Below are positions 37,738-48,921 of a stretch of 64,000 bases of DNA, piece after piece. The stretch is from Ancylomarina sp. 16SWW S1-10-2. GTDB taxonomy: Bacteria > Bacteroidota > Bacteroidia > Bacteroidales > Marinifilaceae. Below the pieces are notes generated by a model. It was not told where the DNA came from. It made no database searches and saw only the letters and a program-made list of their open reading frames with translations. The translations under genes were made by a program, and so were the position numbers. Location: positions 372,001-436,000 of the forward strand of contig NZ_SADB01000001.1 of the NCBI RefSeq assembly GCF_009669305.1, read 5' to 3'. Within the stretch, counting starts at the first letter, position 1. Every line of letters begins with the position of its first letter.

Positions 37738-38469
37738 TTATTTTGCGCGTCTCAACTCAAAATTCTTTCCTAAGTACACTCGACGCACATCTTCATCAGA
37801 AGCGAGCTCTTCGGCTGTTCCCGATTTAAGAATACTACCTTCAAATAATAGATACGCTCTTTCGGTAATCGAGAGCGTTTCTTGTACATTGTGGTCGGTA
37901 ATCAAAATACCAATATTCTTATCTTTAAGTTTACGAACGATATCTTGAATATCTTCAACCGCAATAGGGTCTACCCCAGCAAATGGTTCATCTAAAAGAA
38001 TAAACTTTGGTTTAATTGATAAAGCTCTTGCTATCTCAGTTCTTCTACGCTCACCACCCGAAAGCTGAATTCCCAAGCTCTTACGTATCTTCTGTAAGCT
38101 AAACTCATCCAACATTTCTTCTAAACGCTGCTTCTGATACTCCTTCGAAAAATCAGACATTTGAAGAACAGCCGTAATATTATCCTCAACACTAAGCTTA
38201 CGAAACACAGATGCTTCTTGAGCCAAATAGCCTACTCCCATTTGTGCTCTTTTATACACAGGCTCTTTCGTTATTTCTCTATCATCAAGATAAATTCGTC
38301 CACCATTGGGCTGAATCAACCCAACAATCATATAAAACGATGTTGTTTTACCCGCTCCATTAGGGCCAAGCAATCCAACAATTTCACCTTGCTTAACTTC
38401 TACCGAAACGCCTTTAACAACTGTACGGCTTTTGTATTTCTTGACTAAATTTTCAGCTCTTAAAATCAT
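37738..38469 (-). CDS. lptB: LPS export ABC transporter ATP-binding protein LptB
   Basis: 243 residues: Walker [10 protein letters not shown] (from residue 35), Q-loop [14 protein letters not shown], signature LSGGERRR, Walker [16 protein letters not shown] and switch His in ITDHNV. The [11 protein letters not shown] segment after Walker B is the LptB hallmark. Powers extraction of lipopolysaccharide from the inner membrane. Stands alone between the tRNA and the DUF5686 gene. Confidence 0.95.
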   Translation of the reverse strand: MILRAENLVKKYKSRTVVKGVSVEVKQGEIVGLLGPNGAGKTTSFYMIVGLIQPNGGRIYLDDREITKEPVYKRAQMGVGYLAQEASVFRKLSVEDNITAVLQMSDFSKEYQKQRLEEMLDEFSLQKIRKSLGIQLSGGERRRTEIARALSIKPKFILLDEPFAGVDPIAVEDIQDIVRKLKDKNIGILITDHNVQETLSITERAYLLFEGSILKSGTAEELASDEDVRRVYLGKNFELRRAK

Positions 38470-38574
38470 AAAAATGCTTTAGGTTTTCTCCCTGAGTAGT
38501 GCAAATATATAAAACTGTTAGGAATAGTGTTTAGACTGATATGTTAATATATCTTTCTAAGATAGATTTAAAGT

Positions 38575-41082
38575 CTAGAATGTGAACTGAAACATAGCTC
38601 GAATTCCAAATTCTTCAAAATCTTGATTTGGATTAGGCTCTAAATGATTAAGTCTCCACATCGCATCAACACGAAAGAATTTAAAGATATTCTCAATACC
38701 AACACTCGCTTCGAAATAGGGATCTGTTACATCGGAAAGTCCATCAGGAAACCTCATAACTGCGTTCGTAACGTCCAATCCCCCATCATTTTTATCCGAT
38801 AAAGTTCCCCATAAGCCTTTAGCTGAAACAACAGAACGCCACTTTAACTTTTTAAACAACGGAATTCGATTCATAATAAAACCATTGAAATGATGCTCTA
38901 AAGAAAGACTAAGGTACTGATCACTGGCAAACTCATAATAATTCATCATATTAAAAGCATAAGGATCGAAAGCATAAGTCTCGTTTCCCTCGTGCAACGA
39001 TAACAAAGGATAGGGCACCTTACCCCATAATTTTGAAGCTGTAACTAGATATCGCAACTTTCCAAATGGTGGTAAATCTACAGTATGATCAACACTTAAA
39101 TCAGTCTTATAATATTCATAATCGGATCCAAATAAGCCCTTAACTCCCATCGTCATATAAAGACTTACAATTGGAACAGGACCTCCTAAAGAAACCCTCT
39201 CAAACTCACCCATTATGACTCTTTCATTCTTTGTCCAACGAGTTTTTAATTCAATTTCAGACGATTTAATCGCAGAAATCGATGTTCCATCAGACTTTTC
39301 AAAAGGAACAATCGATGTTGGTGAAATATCTCTATATCGGAACTTAACTGTATTCATAAAACCCCTAAACCACTCTTTTTCGTAATGAGCTTCAAACTGA
39401 TCCATCATGGTCAACTTGTTATTAGGATTCCTTTCCAACAACGAAGCTAAAATATTTCCTTCAGTAAAAGCATTCGGACTCTTTCCCAACTGATAAATGT
39501 CGTGTTTATATTGCATACCAAAACTCTCCCTAGGTAGCTTATCAATCATATACAAAAAGCCCAAACCATACTTAATTCGTTTATCCTTATCGCCATAAGC
39601 AACATGAGCGTTGTACATGACTTTAGTACTGAATTCATTCGAAGTACGACCTCCAAACATAAAACGATTCCCTTCAATTTCATTAAAAGAATAGAGCTTA
39701 TAGTAGGGACCATATTCGAACAAACCTTTAGCGTAATATCCGGTTACAAAAGTTTGAATAATATCAATAATATTTCTGTATAATGGCACATTTTTAATAG
39801 AATCAACCATCGAATAAATACCAGATTCACGCTTAGAGAGTTTAAAAGGTCGTGCATCGTCCCAGTAAGCCGTTTCCTTACTTAAGGCATCATCGTTTAC
39901 AATAACATTATTATCAAGTTTTACGATTTCTTCTCTTATAGGAGCATTTAGCTTAACATTTTTGTAGGAAATAGATTTCCTTCCAAAGAATCCCATCTGA
40001 CTTGTAGTGTCCCTATTTGTCAACATAAAGTCAACAAATAAATCCTGTTTTTTTAAAAACCAAGTCGAGTCATTTAGCTTTTGAAATTGGTTTGTGCTTA
40101 CTACATCCGTCACCCAATTTAGATTAACATCTTTGCTGATACGCATTTTCATATTATCAATAGCAAAACTTGTATCTGCAACCCAAAAATCGCCAATAAA
40201 ACAGGGATCTAATTTTCTTTTGGGTTTAAAGGACATATGATAACACCAATTCCCATCTCTATAAGCACTATCCGTTAGGTAGTATCTATAATAATTCAGT
40301 CCTCCATCAGCTATAGGACTCACAAAACCCTTATCAAAAAGATCAATAAAGTTATCGTAGATATTAACATTCTGGTGCAATTGTCCTGTAAACTGAGCAA
40401 TACTAGCATTATCTTTTATCCCCGACATTTTTGATGCCTTAATTACTTCTCTCTCAAGTTTTGGGCTTTTACGATAATAGTAATCAGATATTGATTCTGT
40501 AATAAAAACAGGCAAATAGCTTTTACCTGTTACGACAGAGGTATCAACATAATCAAAAACAAATTGAAACTGTCGCATGATTTTCTTATTCTTAAAATCA
40601 TCGCCAATATTATTCAGGTCCATTTCCATCTTAGTATAACCTTCGTACTGATAGGATTCCAATCGAGATGGATTATTTTTTTTCTTACGTGCAATTATTT
40701 TACGTAAAACAATATGAGCAGGATTTTCTCCAGGAATAACTTTAATCTCATTAAGAGCTACCATTTCAGAATGCAACTCAACATCTAAGGTTTGAAAAAC
40801 ATCTTTCTTAATTTTAAAAACTTTCTCTTTGTAACCTACAAAAGAAATATATAAAGAATCAGAAGGTGTTCTAGTTTCTAAGAAATAATTTCCATCAAAA
40901 TCGGTTGTTGTTCCTATTGTAGTTCCTTTAAATGCAATATTTACAAAAGGTAAAGGCTCTTTAGTTTCAGCATCGACTATTTTACCTCTAAGTTTGGTAA
41001 CCTGAGTATATGCAGATTGACTCATACCTATTCCAATTAGAATAAACAAAGACAATACGAATCCTTTAAATAATTTAAACAT
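38575..41082 (-). CDS. DUF5686/CarboxypepD_reg-like outer-membrane protein
   Basis: About 835 residues from the Met that gives a signal peptide (MFKLFKGFVLSLFILIG ... AYTQV); the longer frame would place 17 residues in front of it. A carboxypeptidase-like regulatory domain follows (LRGKIVDAETKEPLPFVNIA, about 30-105), then the DUF5686 region with many alternating beta strands, ending GIRAMFQFTF, an aromatic terminus typical of outer-membrane beta-barrels. Function unknown; common in Bacteroidota. A role in surface assembly or nutrient handling is a guess. Confidence 0.85.
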   Translation of the reverse strand: MFKLFKGFVLSLFILIGIGMSQSAYTQVTKLRGKIVDAETKEPLPFVNIAFKGTTIGTTTDFDGNYFLETRTPSDSLYISFVGYKEKVFKIKKDVFQTLDVELHSEMVALNEIKVIPGENPAHIVLRKIIARKKKNNPSRLESYQYEGYTKMEMDLNNIGDDFKNKKIMRQFQFVFDYVDTSVVTGKSYLPVFITESISDYYYRKSPKLEREVIKASKMSGIKDNASIAQFTGQLHQNVNIYDNFIDLFDKGFVSPIADGGLNYYRYYLTDSAYRDGNWCYHMSFKPKRKLDPCFIGDFWVADTSFAIDNMKMRISKDVNLNWVTDVVSTNQFQKLNDSTWFLKKQDLFVDFMLTNRDTTSQMGFFGRKSISYKNVKLNAPIREEIVKLDNNVIVNDDALSKETAYWDDARPFKLSKRESGIYSMVDSIKNVPLYRNIIDIIQTFVTGYYAKGLFEYGPYYKLYSFNEIEGNRFMFGGRTSNEFSTKVMYNAHVAYGDKDKRIKYGLGFLYMIDKLPRESFGMQYKHDIYQLGKSPNAFTEGNILASLLERNPNNKLTMMDQFEAHYEKEWFRGFMNTVKFRYRDISPTSIVPFEKSDGTSISAIKSSEIELKTRWTKNERVIMGEFERVSLGGPVPIVSLYMTMGVKGLFGSDYEYYKTDLSVDHTVDLPPFGKLRYLVTASKLWGKVPYPLLSLHEGNETYAFDPYAFNMMNYYEFASDQYLSLSLEHHFNGFIMNRIPLFKKLKWRSVVSAKGLWGTLSDKNDGGLDVTNAVMRFPDGLSDVTDPYFEASVGIENIFKFFRVDAMWRLNHLEPNPNQDFEEFGIRAMFQFTF

Positions 41083-41183
41083 GTATAAATTTAATAAATG
41101 AACATGATAGGATCGTCTTATAATTTTAGACAATCAAACAGGATAGAAACACAAATCGAAACACTATTCTTTGTCTCAAAATA

Positions 41184-41993
41184 CTATTCAAATTCTTTAG
41201 CTTGCTGTTTTTGAACTCGCTTAGAAATACTAATCCCTACTTCATACAAAATCAATAATGGCAAACAAACCAATACCTGAGAAAAAATATCTGGTGGTGT
41301 AATGATGGCAGATAAAACTAGCATCAACACAACAGCATGCTTTCTATATTTTTTCAAGAACTCAGGACTAATTAAGCCAATTTTACTCAAGAAAAAAATC
41401 AATATAGGTAATTCAAAAATAACACCACTTGCCAAAACAATAGATGTAACAGTTGAAATATATGAGCTTAAATTAATCTGATTAAGCACTTGAGAAGACA
41501 CGTTATACGAGCCTAAAAAATGAACGGACAATGGCGTAATTAAGTAATAACCAAATAAGACGCCAAGGGCAAAAAGAAAACTTGTATAAAAAATAGAACC
41601 TCTTGCATGCTTCTTTTCATTTGAATAAAGAGCTGGTCGAACGAAACGCCAAAATTCAAAAAATAAATAGGGAAAACCTACTATTAAACCAATTACCAAT
41701 GAAACTGTAATATGAGTAGCAAACTGCCCCGCCATATTTATATTTATCAATTGAAATGGCTGAGTATTAATCTTTAAAGATTCAACACCAATTAAATCAG
41801 CAAATTGAGCGAACATCCTATTGGTGAAGAAATCAGCATTCTTAGGTGCTAAAATAATATCATCAAAAACGACGTCGTAAAACACAAAGGCTAAAATTGC
41901 AAATACCAAAACGGCTAAAACAGCACGAATTAAATGCCATCGTAATTCTTCTAAGTGTTCTAGGAAACTCATTCCTTCTTCTTTCTCTGACAT
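41184..41993 (-). CDS. tatC: Twin-arginine translocase subunit TatC
   Basis: 269 residues, six membrane segments, with the N-terminal signature SFLEHLEELRWHLIRA and the periplasmic FVRPALYSNEKKHA segment. TatC is the receptor for twin-arginine signal peptides. The tatA gene is not next to it. Lies 55 bp downstream of the kdsD-like gene on the same strand. Confidence 0.95.
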   Translation of the reverse strand: MSEKEEGMSFLEHLEELRWHLIRAVLAVLVFAILAFVFYDVVFDDIILAPKNADFFTNRMFAQFADLIGVESLKINTQPFQLININMAGQFATHITVSLVIGLIVGFPYLFFEFWRFVRPALYSNEKKHARGSIFYTSFLFALGVLFGYYLITPLSVHFLGSYNVSSQVLNQINLSSYISTVTSIVLASGVIFELPILIFFLSKIGLISPEFLKKYRKHAVVLMLVLSAIITPPDIFSQVLVCLPLLILYEVGISISKRVQKQQAKEFE

Positions 41994-42047
41994 ATAAAAT
42001 TAATTACAATTAAAAACCTGCAAATCTCTATATAAAGAACAAAAGAA

Positions 42048-43016
42048 TTACATAATTCCTTCTTTTAAAATATCATGTAAATGAACTAGTCCAATATATC
42101 TTTCACCGTCGCAAACGACTAATTGAGTAATACTATTATTCTCCATCATGTGAAAAGCATTGATAGCTAATTCTTCTTCGCCAATTATTTTAGGTGACAC
42201 AGACATAATATCACGTGCTTTTAGAGGCTTAACATCCTCGTATTGCTGCATCATTCGACGTAAATCACCATCTGTTATAATCCCTAAAAGTTCATTATCG
42301 TCGCCAATAACTGCTGCTGCTCCCATTCGTTTCGATGAAATCTCTAAAATAACAGTACGAATATCGTCATTGGGATTTACTTGAGGTGCTATTTGACTAA
42401 GTAAAAGATCACTTACTCGTAAATATAATTTTTTGCCTAAAGCGCCGCCAGGATGAAATTTCGCAAAATCCTGAGATGAGAATTGACGCATTTGAAGTAA
42501 AGATACAGCCAATGCATCACCAATTACTAATTGTGCAGTTGTTGAATTTGTAGGAGCTAAATTATTTGGATCAGCCTCTTTATCAGATACTGCTTTTAGC
42601 ACATAATCCGACTGCTTTGCTAAAAACGAATCCAAACCAGCTACCATTCCAACTAATGTATTTCCAATATTTTTGATCAAAGGTGCCAAAACTTTAATTT
42701 CTGGCGTATTTCCACTCTTAGATATACAAATTATAATATCATCTGGCATAATCATACCAAGGTCACCATGAATAGCATCAGCAGCATGCATAAACATTGA
42801 TGGTGTTCCCGTAGAATTTAAAGTGGCTACAATTTTAGTCGCAATATTCGCACTTTTACCAATTCCGGTAACAACAACACGTCCCTTACTCTTTAAAATT
42901 AGTTCAACAACTTTCGCAAAATCATCATCTATATAATCAACTAGTTGATTAATAGTTCTAGCCTCATCTAATATTGTATTTTTTGCAATTTCTTTTATTC
43001 TATCTATTGAATTCAA
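42048..43016 (-). CDS. kdsD: Arabinose-5-phosphate isomerase (KpsF/GutQ/KdsD)
   Basis: 322 residues: SIS sugar-isomerase domain (GKGKVVVTGIGKSANIATKI style, MFMHAADAIHGDLGMI with the catalytic Glu/His region, CISKSGNTPEI) followed by two CBS domains (about 205-320, MGAAAVIGDDNELLGIITDG). Converts ribulose 5-phosphate to arabinose 5-phosphate for Kdo synthesis, consistent with lptB nearby. Possible transcript with tatC. Confidence 0.93.
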   Translation of the reverse strand: MNSIDRIKEIAKNTILDEARTINQLVDYIDDDFAKVVELILKSKGRVVVTGIGKSANIATKIVATLNSTGTPSMFMHAADAIHGDLGMIMPDDIIICISKSGNTPEIKVLAPLIKNIGNTLVGMVAGLDSFLAKQSDYVLKAVSDKEADPNNLAPTNSTTAQLVIGDALAVSLLQMRQFSSQDFAKFHPGGALGKKLYLRVSDLLLSQIAPQVNPNDDIRTVILEISSKRMGAAAVIGDDNELLGIITDGDLRRMMQQYEDVKPLKARDIMSVSPKIIGEEELAINAFHMMENNSITQLVVCDGERYIGLVHLHDILKEGIM

Positions 43017-43369
43017 AACTTATCAGTATTAACTTGTTAATGTTCTATTGACCTTTAATGACCACATTAGCATAAGGGAATATTAAAATCGACTAAATCA
43101 TTTCAAGGTTTTGTTTATATCAAATCTTTATCTAAATTTAAATACAAAAGTATTCATTTATTGAATAAAAAAGGCTGACCGAAGGTAAAAATCACACCTT
43201 TAAAAACGAAATCCGCAAAACATTTTATTAATTTAGCGCATTCTCAGCTTTACGAAAAAAAACAACAAATAATTTAAGGTTATTTTTTTTTACAATTAGC
43301 TCGAAGTTTTCTTCGGCAAATCGAAAAAAAAAATCTAACACAAATTTCAGTGACAACAATTTATATAAA
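43017..43369. other. Intergenic region between divergent kdsD and recQ
   Basis: AT-rich, with poly-A tracts; it must hold both promoters, but I cannot place them confidently. No other feature seen. Confidence 0.4.
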
Positions 43370-45547
43370 ATGGGAAAAAAGTTTGACCTAGTTAGTCATT
43401 TAAAGAAAAATTTTGGCTTTGACACTTTCAAAGGTAGTCAAGAAGAAGTTATAAATAACGTCCTTAATGGTAACGATTCATTTGTATTAATGCCAACTGG
43501 TGGAGGTAAATCATTGTGTTATCAATTACCAGCCATGATGCTTGAAGGTACCGCTATAATCATATCGCCCCTTATTGCACTGATGAAGAATCAGGTTGAT
43601 GCCATGAGAAATTTTAGTGAAGATGATAGTGTTGCTCATTTTATGAATTCTTCTCTTTCAAAATCAGCTACATTAAAAGTTAAAGAAGACGTTATTGAAG
43701 GTAGAACAAAACTTTTATATGTTGCCCCGGAATCGCTCACAAAAGAAAGTAATATTCAATTTCTTAAGAATATTAAAATTTCTTTTTATGCCGTAGACGA
43801 AGCTCACTGTATCTCAGAATGGGGACACGATTTTCGCCCTGAATATCGTAAAATTAGACCTATTGTTGAAGAAATTGGGAAAGCTCCAATAATTGCCTTA
43901 ACAGCAACAGCAACGCCTAAGGTTCAGCATGATATTCAAAAAAACCTTGGTATGTTAACCGCCAAAGTTTATAAATCCTCTTTTAATCGTCCCAACCTAT
44001 ATTATGAAGTAAAGCCCAAAACTAATGCCACTAAAGAAATAATTAAATTCATTCGAAAGAATGAAGGAAAATCTGGTATTATATACTGTTTAAGCAGAAA
44101 AAAAGTTGAAGAGCTTGCTGAAACTTTACAAGTAAATGGAATTAATGCTATTCCTTACCATGCTGGCATGGACTCTGCAACACGATCAGGAAACCAAGAC
44201 AAATTTCTGATGGAAGATGTAGACGTTGTAGTAGCAACAATAGCCTTTGGAATGGGTATTGACAAACCAGATGTTCGTTTTGTAATTCACTATGATATTC
44301 CCAAAAGTTTAGAAGGTTACTATCAAGAAACGGGACGAGCAGGTAGAGATGGTGGCGAAGGTCATTGCCTAACTTTTTATAGCTACAAAGACATTCAGAA
44401 ACTTGAGAAATTTATGCAAGGCAAACCAATTGCTGAGCAAGAAATTGGCAAACAACTCTTACTTGAGACAGTATCTTACGCCGAATCTGCGGTATGTCGT
44501 CGAGCAATACTTCTACACTACTTTGGAGAGAATCACACCGTAACAAATTGCGGAAACTGTGACAACTGCTTACATCCTAAAAAAGAATTCCAAGGAGAAA
44601 ATTTCGTTATTAAAGCACTTAATGTTGTTAAAGCTGTAAAAGAACGATTCAAAATAGATCACCTTGTAAACATCCTTACAGGAGAAGAAAACTCTTCAAT
44701 TAAATCATATAAGCACGACGAGCTCGAGCTTTTTGGTTGCGGTAAAGATAAAGATCAACACTTTTGGAATATGGTATATCGCCGTGCTCTTATTAATTTA
44801 TTTATTGAAAAGGACATAGAGCAATATGGAACCATTAAAATAAAGCCTAAAGGTCATGAATTCCTTGCCAACCCAACACCTTTTATGCTTACCGATGATC
44901 ATTCGTTTAATGAAACAGATACTGAATCACCAAAATCATCTAGCACAGCAGTGGTTGATACTGTTCTTTTAAAAATACTAAAAGATTTACGTAAGAAAAT
45001 ATCCAAAATTAAAAACACACCACCTTACGTTATATTCCAAGATCCATCTCTTGAGGATATGGCTATTAATTATCCTATAACCATTGAAGAAATGTCACAT
45101 ATTCAAGGTGTAGGTGCTGGTAAAGCAAAACGTTTTGGGAAAGAGTTCGCGGCATTAATAGCCAAACATGTTGAAGAGAACGATATTGAACGTGCACAAG
45201 ATATGGTCGTAAAATCTATTGCAAACAAATCTAAGTTCAAGGTTTATATTATTCAATGTGTTGATAGAAAAATGGATCTTAATGATATTGCTGATGCAAA
45301 AGGTATGGATTTCCCAACTCTCCTTAAAGAGATGGATGCCATAGTGTATTCAGGAACAAAACTCAACATTGATTATTATATCGACGAAATTATTGATGAA
45401 GATAAACAAGACGAAGTAATGGAATACTTCAACGAAGCTGAAACAGATGACATAGAAGAAGCTTTAGACGAACTAGGAGAAGAAGATTATTCGGAAGAAG
45501 ATATTCACCTACTCAGAATAAAATTTCATACTGAAAATGGACTTTAA
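43370..45547 (+). CDS. recQ: ATP-dependent DNA helicase RecQ
   Basis: 725 residues: Walker A MPTGGGKSLCYQ, DEAH box (VDEAHCISEWGHDF), SALTATATP, helicase C-domain with YYQETGRAGRDG, the RQC zinc site (CRRAILLHYFGE ... CGNCDNC) and an HRDC domain (about 525-600, KAKRFGKEF). An extra acidic C-terminal extension of about 100 residues follows HRDC. Unwinds 3'-5' in recombination and fork repair. Confidence 0.95.
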   Translation: MGKKFDLVSHLKKNFGFDTFKGSQEEVINNVLNGNDSFVLMPTGGGKSLCYQLPAMMLEGTAIIISPLIALMKNQVDAMRNFSEDDSVAHFMNSSLSKSATLKVKEDVIEGRTKLLYVAPESLTKESNIQFLKNIKISFYAVDEAHCISEWGHDFRPEYRKIRPIVEEIGKAPIIALTATATPKVQHDIQKNLGMLTAKVYKSSFNRPNLYYEVKPKTNATKEIIKFIRKNEGKSGIIYCLSRKKVEELAETLQVNGINAIPYHAGMDSATRSGNQDKFLMEDVDVVVATIAFGMGIDKPDVRFVIHYDIPKSLEGYYQETGRAGRDGGEGHCLTFYSYKDIQKLEKFMQGKPIAEQEIGKQLLLETVSYAESAVCRRAILLHYFGENHTVTNCGNCDNCLHPKKEFQGENFVIKALNVVKAVKERFKIDHLVNILTGEENSSIKSYKHDELELFGCGKDKDQHFWNMVYRRALINLFIEKDIEQYGTIKIKPKGHEFLANPTPFMLTDDHSFNETDTESPKSSSTAVVDTVLLKILKDLRKKISKIKNTPPYVIFQDPSLEDMAINYPITIEEMSHIQGVGAGKAKRFGKEFAALIAKHVEENDIERAQDMVVKSIANKSKFKVYIIQCVDRKMDLNDIADAKGMDFPTLLKEMDAIVYSGTKLNIDYYIDEIIDEDKQDEVMEYFNEAETDDIEEALDELGEEDYSEEDIHLLRIKFHTENGL

Positions 45548-45613
45548 ACATTATAAAGTCCATTTTAAAGGGATAAATTCCCACTTATACTAAAAGATAC
45601 AGAATAAAGACTC

Positions 45614-46795
45614 CTATTGAACAATAGGAGAACGCTTAAATTCTTTATTCTCATCAAATAGTTTTCTATAGGTGATATGTGTTTTATATATTGATGCGCC
45701 AATGTGTTCCATCATATGCATCATGCGAGGATTAAAATCTCCAATCCAATTCATTTCAAGCGTTTTGAAAGGAAATTTTGAATTAAATCCCTCCTTCGAA
45801 AATTGATAAATCATTGCCGCATCGATCCCTTTTGATTGAAATGCTGGAATAACACCAAATATAAGGCCCATCGCATTTTTATTCTTTTTAAGATATTTGT
45901 ATTGCAAGAATTTAATTTTCTCTAACAACCCAAATTTTCCCTTAGAATTCGACAAAATTTCATTTAGATCAGGGGTCATAATAAAAAAGCCGATTGGCTC
46001 ATTCTTATGGTAGGCAAACCATAATAATCTTTCATCCAACACAGACTCCATAGTATTAAACGTCTCCGTAGCATGGTTCTCTGTCATAGAATCAACACCA
46101 GGAATGGTAGAAACCCAAGCTTCATTGTAGATATGAACAAAATCTTTAATAAAATTTGTTCTATTGTTCTTTCTAAAATGTACGATTGAATAATCAGGAT
46201 TAGCTAAAACTCGTTTAGCTTTCCAGGTAATAATTTCACTCAAGCTATCGGTAGAAAAAAGTGTTTTATAGGTATATTGTTTAAAATAGGTCTTAAAACC
46301 ATATGTTTCAAACAAATTTCGATAATAAGGCAAAGAATAAGGCATACCGTAAAGAGGTCTATGAAAGCCATCAACCAATAATCCCCACCATTGATGACGC
46401 TCACCAAAATTTATTGGTCCATCCATTGCTTCAACACCTTGCCCTTTTAACCAATCTACACAACGATCAAAAAGTATAAAAGCAGCTTCTTTATCGTCAA
46501 TACATTCAAAAAAACCCATTCCTCCGGTAGACTGTTCACTTAAATCTTTAGTTTTATTATCAACAAAAGCAGCAACTCTACCAATTACATGTCCCTCTGA
46601 ATTTTTCAATATCCAACGACAGCAGGCTCCATGTCGAAACATCTTATTTTTTTCAGAATCAAAAATAGCCTCTATTTCGCTATCAAGAGGGCAAACCCAA
46701 TTCGGCTCACCTTTGTACAATTCCATTGGGAGCTCCAAAAAATTTTGTCTTGACAAATTATTTTCAACCTCTTCTATTTGAAACCTTACACTCAT
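45614..46795 (-). CDS. GNAT-like protein of unknown substrate
   Basis: 393 residues from MSVRFQIEE. The N-terminal third has RHGACCRWILKNSEGHVIGRVAAF and DGPINFGERHQWWGLLVDGF, and the C-terminal part ends in an acyltransferase-like fold (FGVIPAFQSKGIDAAMIYQF, KTLEMNWIGDFN). This matches a Bacteroidota family often annotated as an N-acetyltransferase or GTP cyclohydrolase; I do not know the reaction. It lies four bases downstream of the flippase-like gene, suggesting one operon and possibly lipid- or wall-related work. Confidence 0.65.
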   Translation of the reverse strand: MSVRFQIEEVENNLSRQNFLELPMELYKGEPNWVCPLDSEIEAIFDSEKNKMFRHGACCRWILKNSEGHVIGRVAAFVDNKTKDLSEQSTGGMGFFECIDDKEAAFILFDRCVDWLKGQGVEAMDGPINFGERHQWWGLLVDGFHRPLYGMPYSLPYYRNLFETYGFKTYFKQYTYKTLFSTDSLSEIITWKAKRVLANPDYSIVHFRKNNRTNFIKDFVHIYNEAWVSTIPGVDSMTENHATETFNTMESVLDERLLWFAYHKNEPIGFFIMTPDLNEILSNSKGKFGLLEKIKFLQYKYLKKNKNAMGLIFGVIPAFQSKGIDAAMIYQFSKEGFNSKFPFKTLEMNWIGDFNPRMMHMMEHIGASIYKTHITYRKLFDENKEFKRSPIVQ

Positions 46796-46813
46796 AATAT
46801 TATATATCAACTT

Positions 46814-47818
46814 CTATTTTATGATGTTTTTTCGATTTACAAAAGGAAGAATGATTACGGAAAGTGCACCTAAAATAATAATCATTGCTGTTTGTGACCC
46901 ATGGACAACTAATGCAAAACTTCGAGAAAGTTTCTCAATATTTGGTGTATCTGGAAGATATATTAAAAGTGTAGCAATAACCATAAAATGCCAAGCTCCA
47001 ATTCCTCCTTGCACAGGAGCAACCATTCCAAAACTCCCCATAACAAAGACAGTTAAACCTGCTAAAGCCGGCAAATTTGAAGTAAAGCCAAAACTAAAAA
47101 AGCAAATATAAGTCATCATATAATACATCACCCATATAAACACGGTATGAAATACAAATAATAATTTGTTGTCAAGTTTACGAATTGCTCTAAAACCATC
47201 CATAAAATTAGCTAGAACAAACGTAATCTTTTTGTAGAATGCGGTATGTTTAAATTTCTTTACAAAAATGAACAAGAGTAAAACGATACCTGCTAAAACA
47301 TACATCGTAGTTGAAGATGCAAAAACCGTTGACAAGCCAGAACTAACTTCGGGGTTTCTTGTTATAAAATCTGACAAGACATCAAATTGCGTCACCAAAG
47401 CAATTAGCAAAAACAACAATAACATAAGAATATCTAAAGCTCTTTCCAGAACAACAGTACCAATTAACTTTGAGAAGGAAACATCTTCATACTTACTAAT
47501 GACACCACATCGCGAAATTTCCCCCATTCTTGGTAAAGCTAAATTTGCAAAATAGCCAACCATAACAGCCAAAAATGTATTTATAAAACGTGGCTTTTTA
47601 CCTAAAGATTCAATTAGCATATTCCATCTAATTGTCCGACTAACATGACTTAACAGTCCAAATGTAAGTGAGATAAATATCCAAAAATAATTCACATCAT
47701 TTTTCAAAACTTTAAGAATCTCAGATGTATTCTGCCCTCTATATATTAACCAAAATAAAAAAGCACTTATAGAAAGGAAAAACAGAAATTTGATGCTTTG
47801 GCTTAATGTTTTTTTCAA
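46814..47818 (-). CDS. Flippase-like membrane protein (LPG synthase TM-region/UPF0104 family)
   Basis: 334 residues with about eight hydrophobic segments. Landmarks: FWLIYRG, SHVSRTIRWNMLIESLG, GYFANLALPRMGEISRC and PVQGGIGAWHFMV. This is the membrane domain family related to the N-terminal half of lysylphosphatidylglycerol synthase and AglD; here no aminoacyl-transfer domain is attached. Likely handles lipid-linked substrates; exact role unknown. Co-directional with the GNAT-like gene. Confidence 0.8.
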   Translation of the reverse strand: MKKTLSQSIKFLFFLSISAFLFWLIYRGQNTSEILKVLKNDVNYFWIFISLTFGLLSHVSRTIRWNMLIESLGKKPRFINTFLAVMVGYFANLALPRMGEISRCGVISKYEDVSFSKLIGTVVLERALDILMLLLFLLIALVTQFDVLSDFITRNPEVSSGLSTVFASSTTMYVLAGIVLLLFIFVKKFKHTAFYKKITFVLANFMDGFRAIRKLDNKLLFVFHTVFIWVMYYMMTYICFFSFGFTSNLPALAGLTVFVMGSFGMVAPVQGGIGAWHFMVIATLLIYLPDTPNIEKLSRSFALVVHGSQTAMIIILGALSVIILPFVNRKNIIK

Positions 47819-48141
47819 TGTGTTAAGTTTATGTACAACGTGTCTACTTAAATACCCAAGTTTACTTAGTTATTATTGAACAAAAGAATTTTCAATTAAA
47901 TTATAAATAATCAAATTGAATTATATACAGTAGAAGTTCCTAAAGCAAACGATTCTAAATTTACTTGTCAATGAATTTTAAAATTTCAACAAGGAAATCC
48001 TGTTCTTATGGTATTTAGTTCTAAATTTGTCGTGACTATGTGACAAGTTAAGTGCAAAAATAGTGAAATGTTTGTAAAATACTTTCGTTTTTCAGCCTAA
48101 GAATTGAAACGACTGTTAAAAAAAGTATAGAAGACCAGAGT
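47819..48141. other. Intergenic region between divergent flippase-like gene and rsmA
   Basis: No gene or notable structure seen. It must contain both promoters. Confidence 0.4.
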
Positions 48142-48921
48142 ATGGGACAAGTTAGAGCAAAGAAAAGTTTAGGTCAACATTTCTTAAAAGATTTAAATAT
48201 CGCAAGAAAAATTGTTGACAGTCTAAATGGCGAACAAATAAATAAGGTATTGGAAATAGGCCCAGGAATGGGTGTTTTAACTCAATACCTTTTACCTAAT
48301 AAAAGTTTCGAGACTCATGTCGTTGAGATTGATAAAGAATCGGTAGCCTACTTAAAGGAAAACTATCCACAACTTGATGGTCGAATTATCAGTGAAGATT
48401 TTCTAAAATATGATTTATCAAAATTATTTGATGAACCATTTTCCATTATAGGCAATTTCCCATACAATATTTCATCTCAAATTTTCTTTAGAGTTCTTGA
48501 TTATAGAGATCATATACCTGAAGTCGTGTGTATGATTCAAAAAGAAGTAGCCGAACGCATGAGTGCAAAACCTAGCTGTAAAGCCTACGGTATTTTAAGT
48601 GTATTGATGCAAGCTTTCTACAATATTGATTATCTTTTCACGGTTGGTCCTGAGGTTTTCAATCCACCGCCAAAAGTTAATTCTGGTGTTATTCGTATGA
48701 GTCGCAACACCACTACACATTTAGAATGTAGTGAACCCCTATTTATCAGAATTGTTAAAACTGGCTTTAACCAGCGCCGTAAAACACTCCGAAACTCTCT
48801 TAAAAGTATTCTCGGCGATAAAAAATTGGAGGATAGCATTATGGGACAAAGACCCGAACAACTTACCGTTAATGAATTTGTAGAATTAACTAATAAAATA
48901 GAAGCACTTTTAGCTGAATAA
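48142..48921 (+). CDS. rsmA: 16S rRNA dimethyladenosine transferase RsmA (KsgA)
   Basis: 259 residues: [11 protein letters not shown] start motif, SAM-binding [14 protein letters not shown], catalytic [10 protein letters not shown] and a C-terminal [14 protein letters not shown] motif. Dimethylates two adjacent adenines near the 3' end of 16S rRNA during 30S maturation. mgtE follows after about 240 bp. Confidence 0.96.
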   Translation: MGQVRAKKSLGQHFLKDLNIARKIVDSLNGEQINKVLEIGPGMGVLTQYLLPNKSFETHVVEIDKESVAYLKENYPQLDGRIISEDFLKYDLSKLFDEPFSIIGNFPYNISSQIFFRVLDYRDHIPEVVCMIQKEVAERMSAKPSCKAYGILSVLMQAFYNIDYLFTVGPEVFNPPPKVNSGVIRMSRNTTTHLECSEPLFIRIVKTGFNQRRKTLRNSLKSILGDKKLEDSIMGQRPEQLTVNEFVELTNKIEALLAE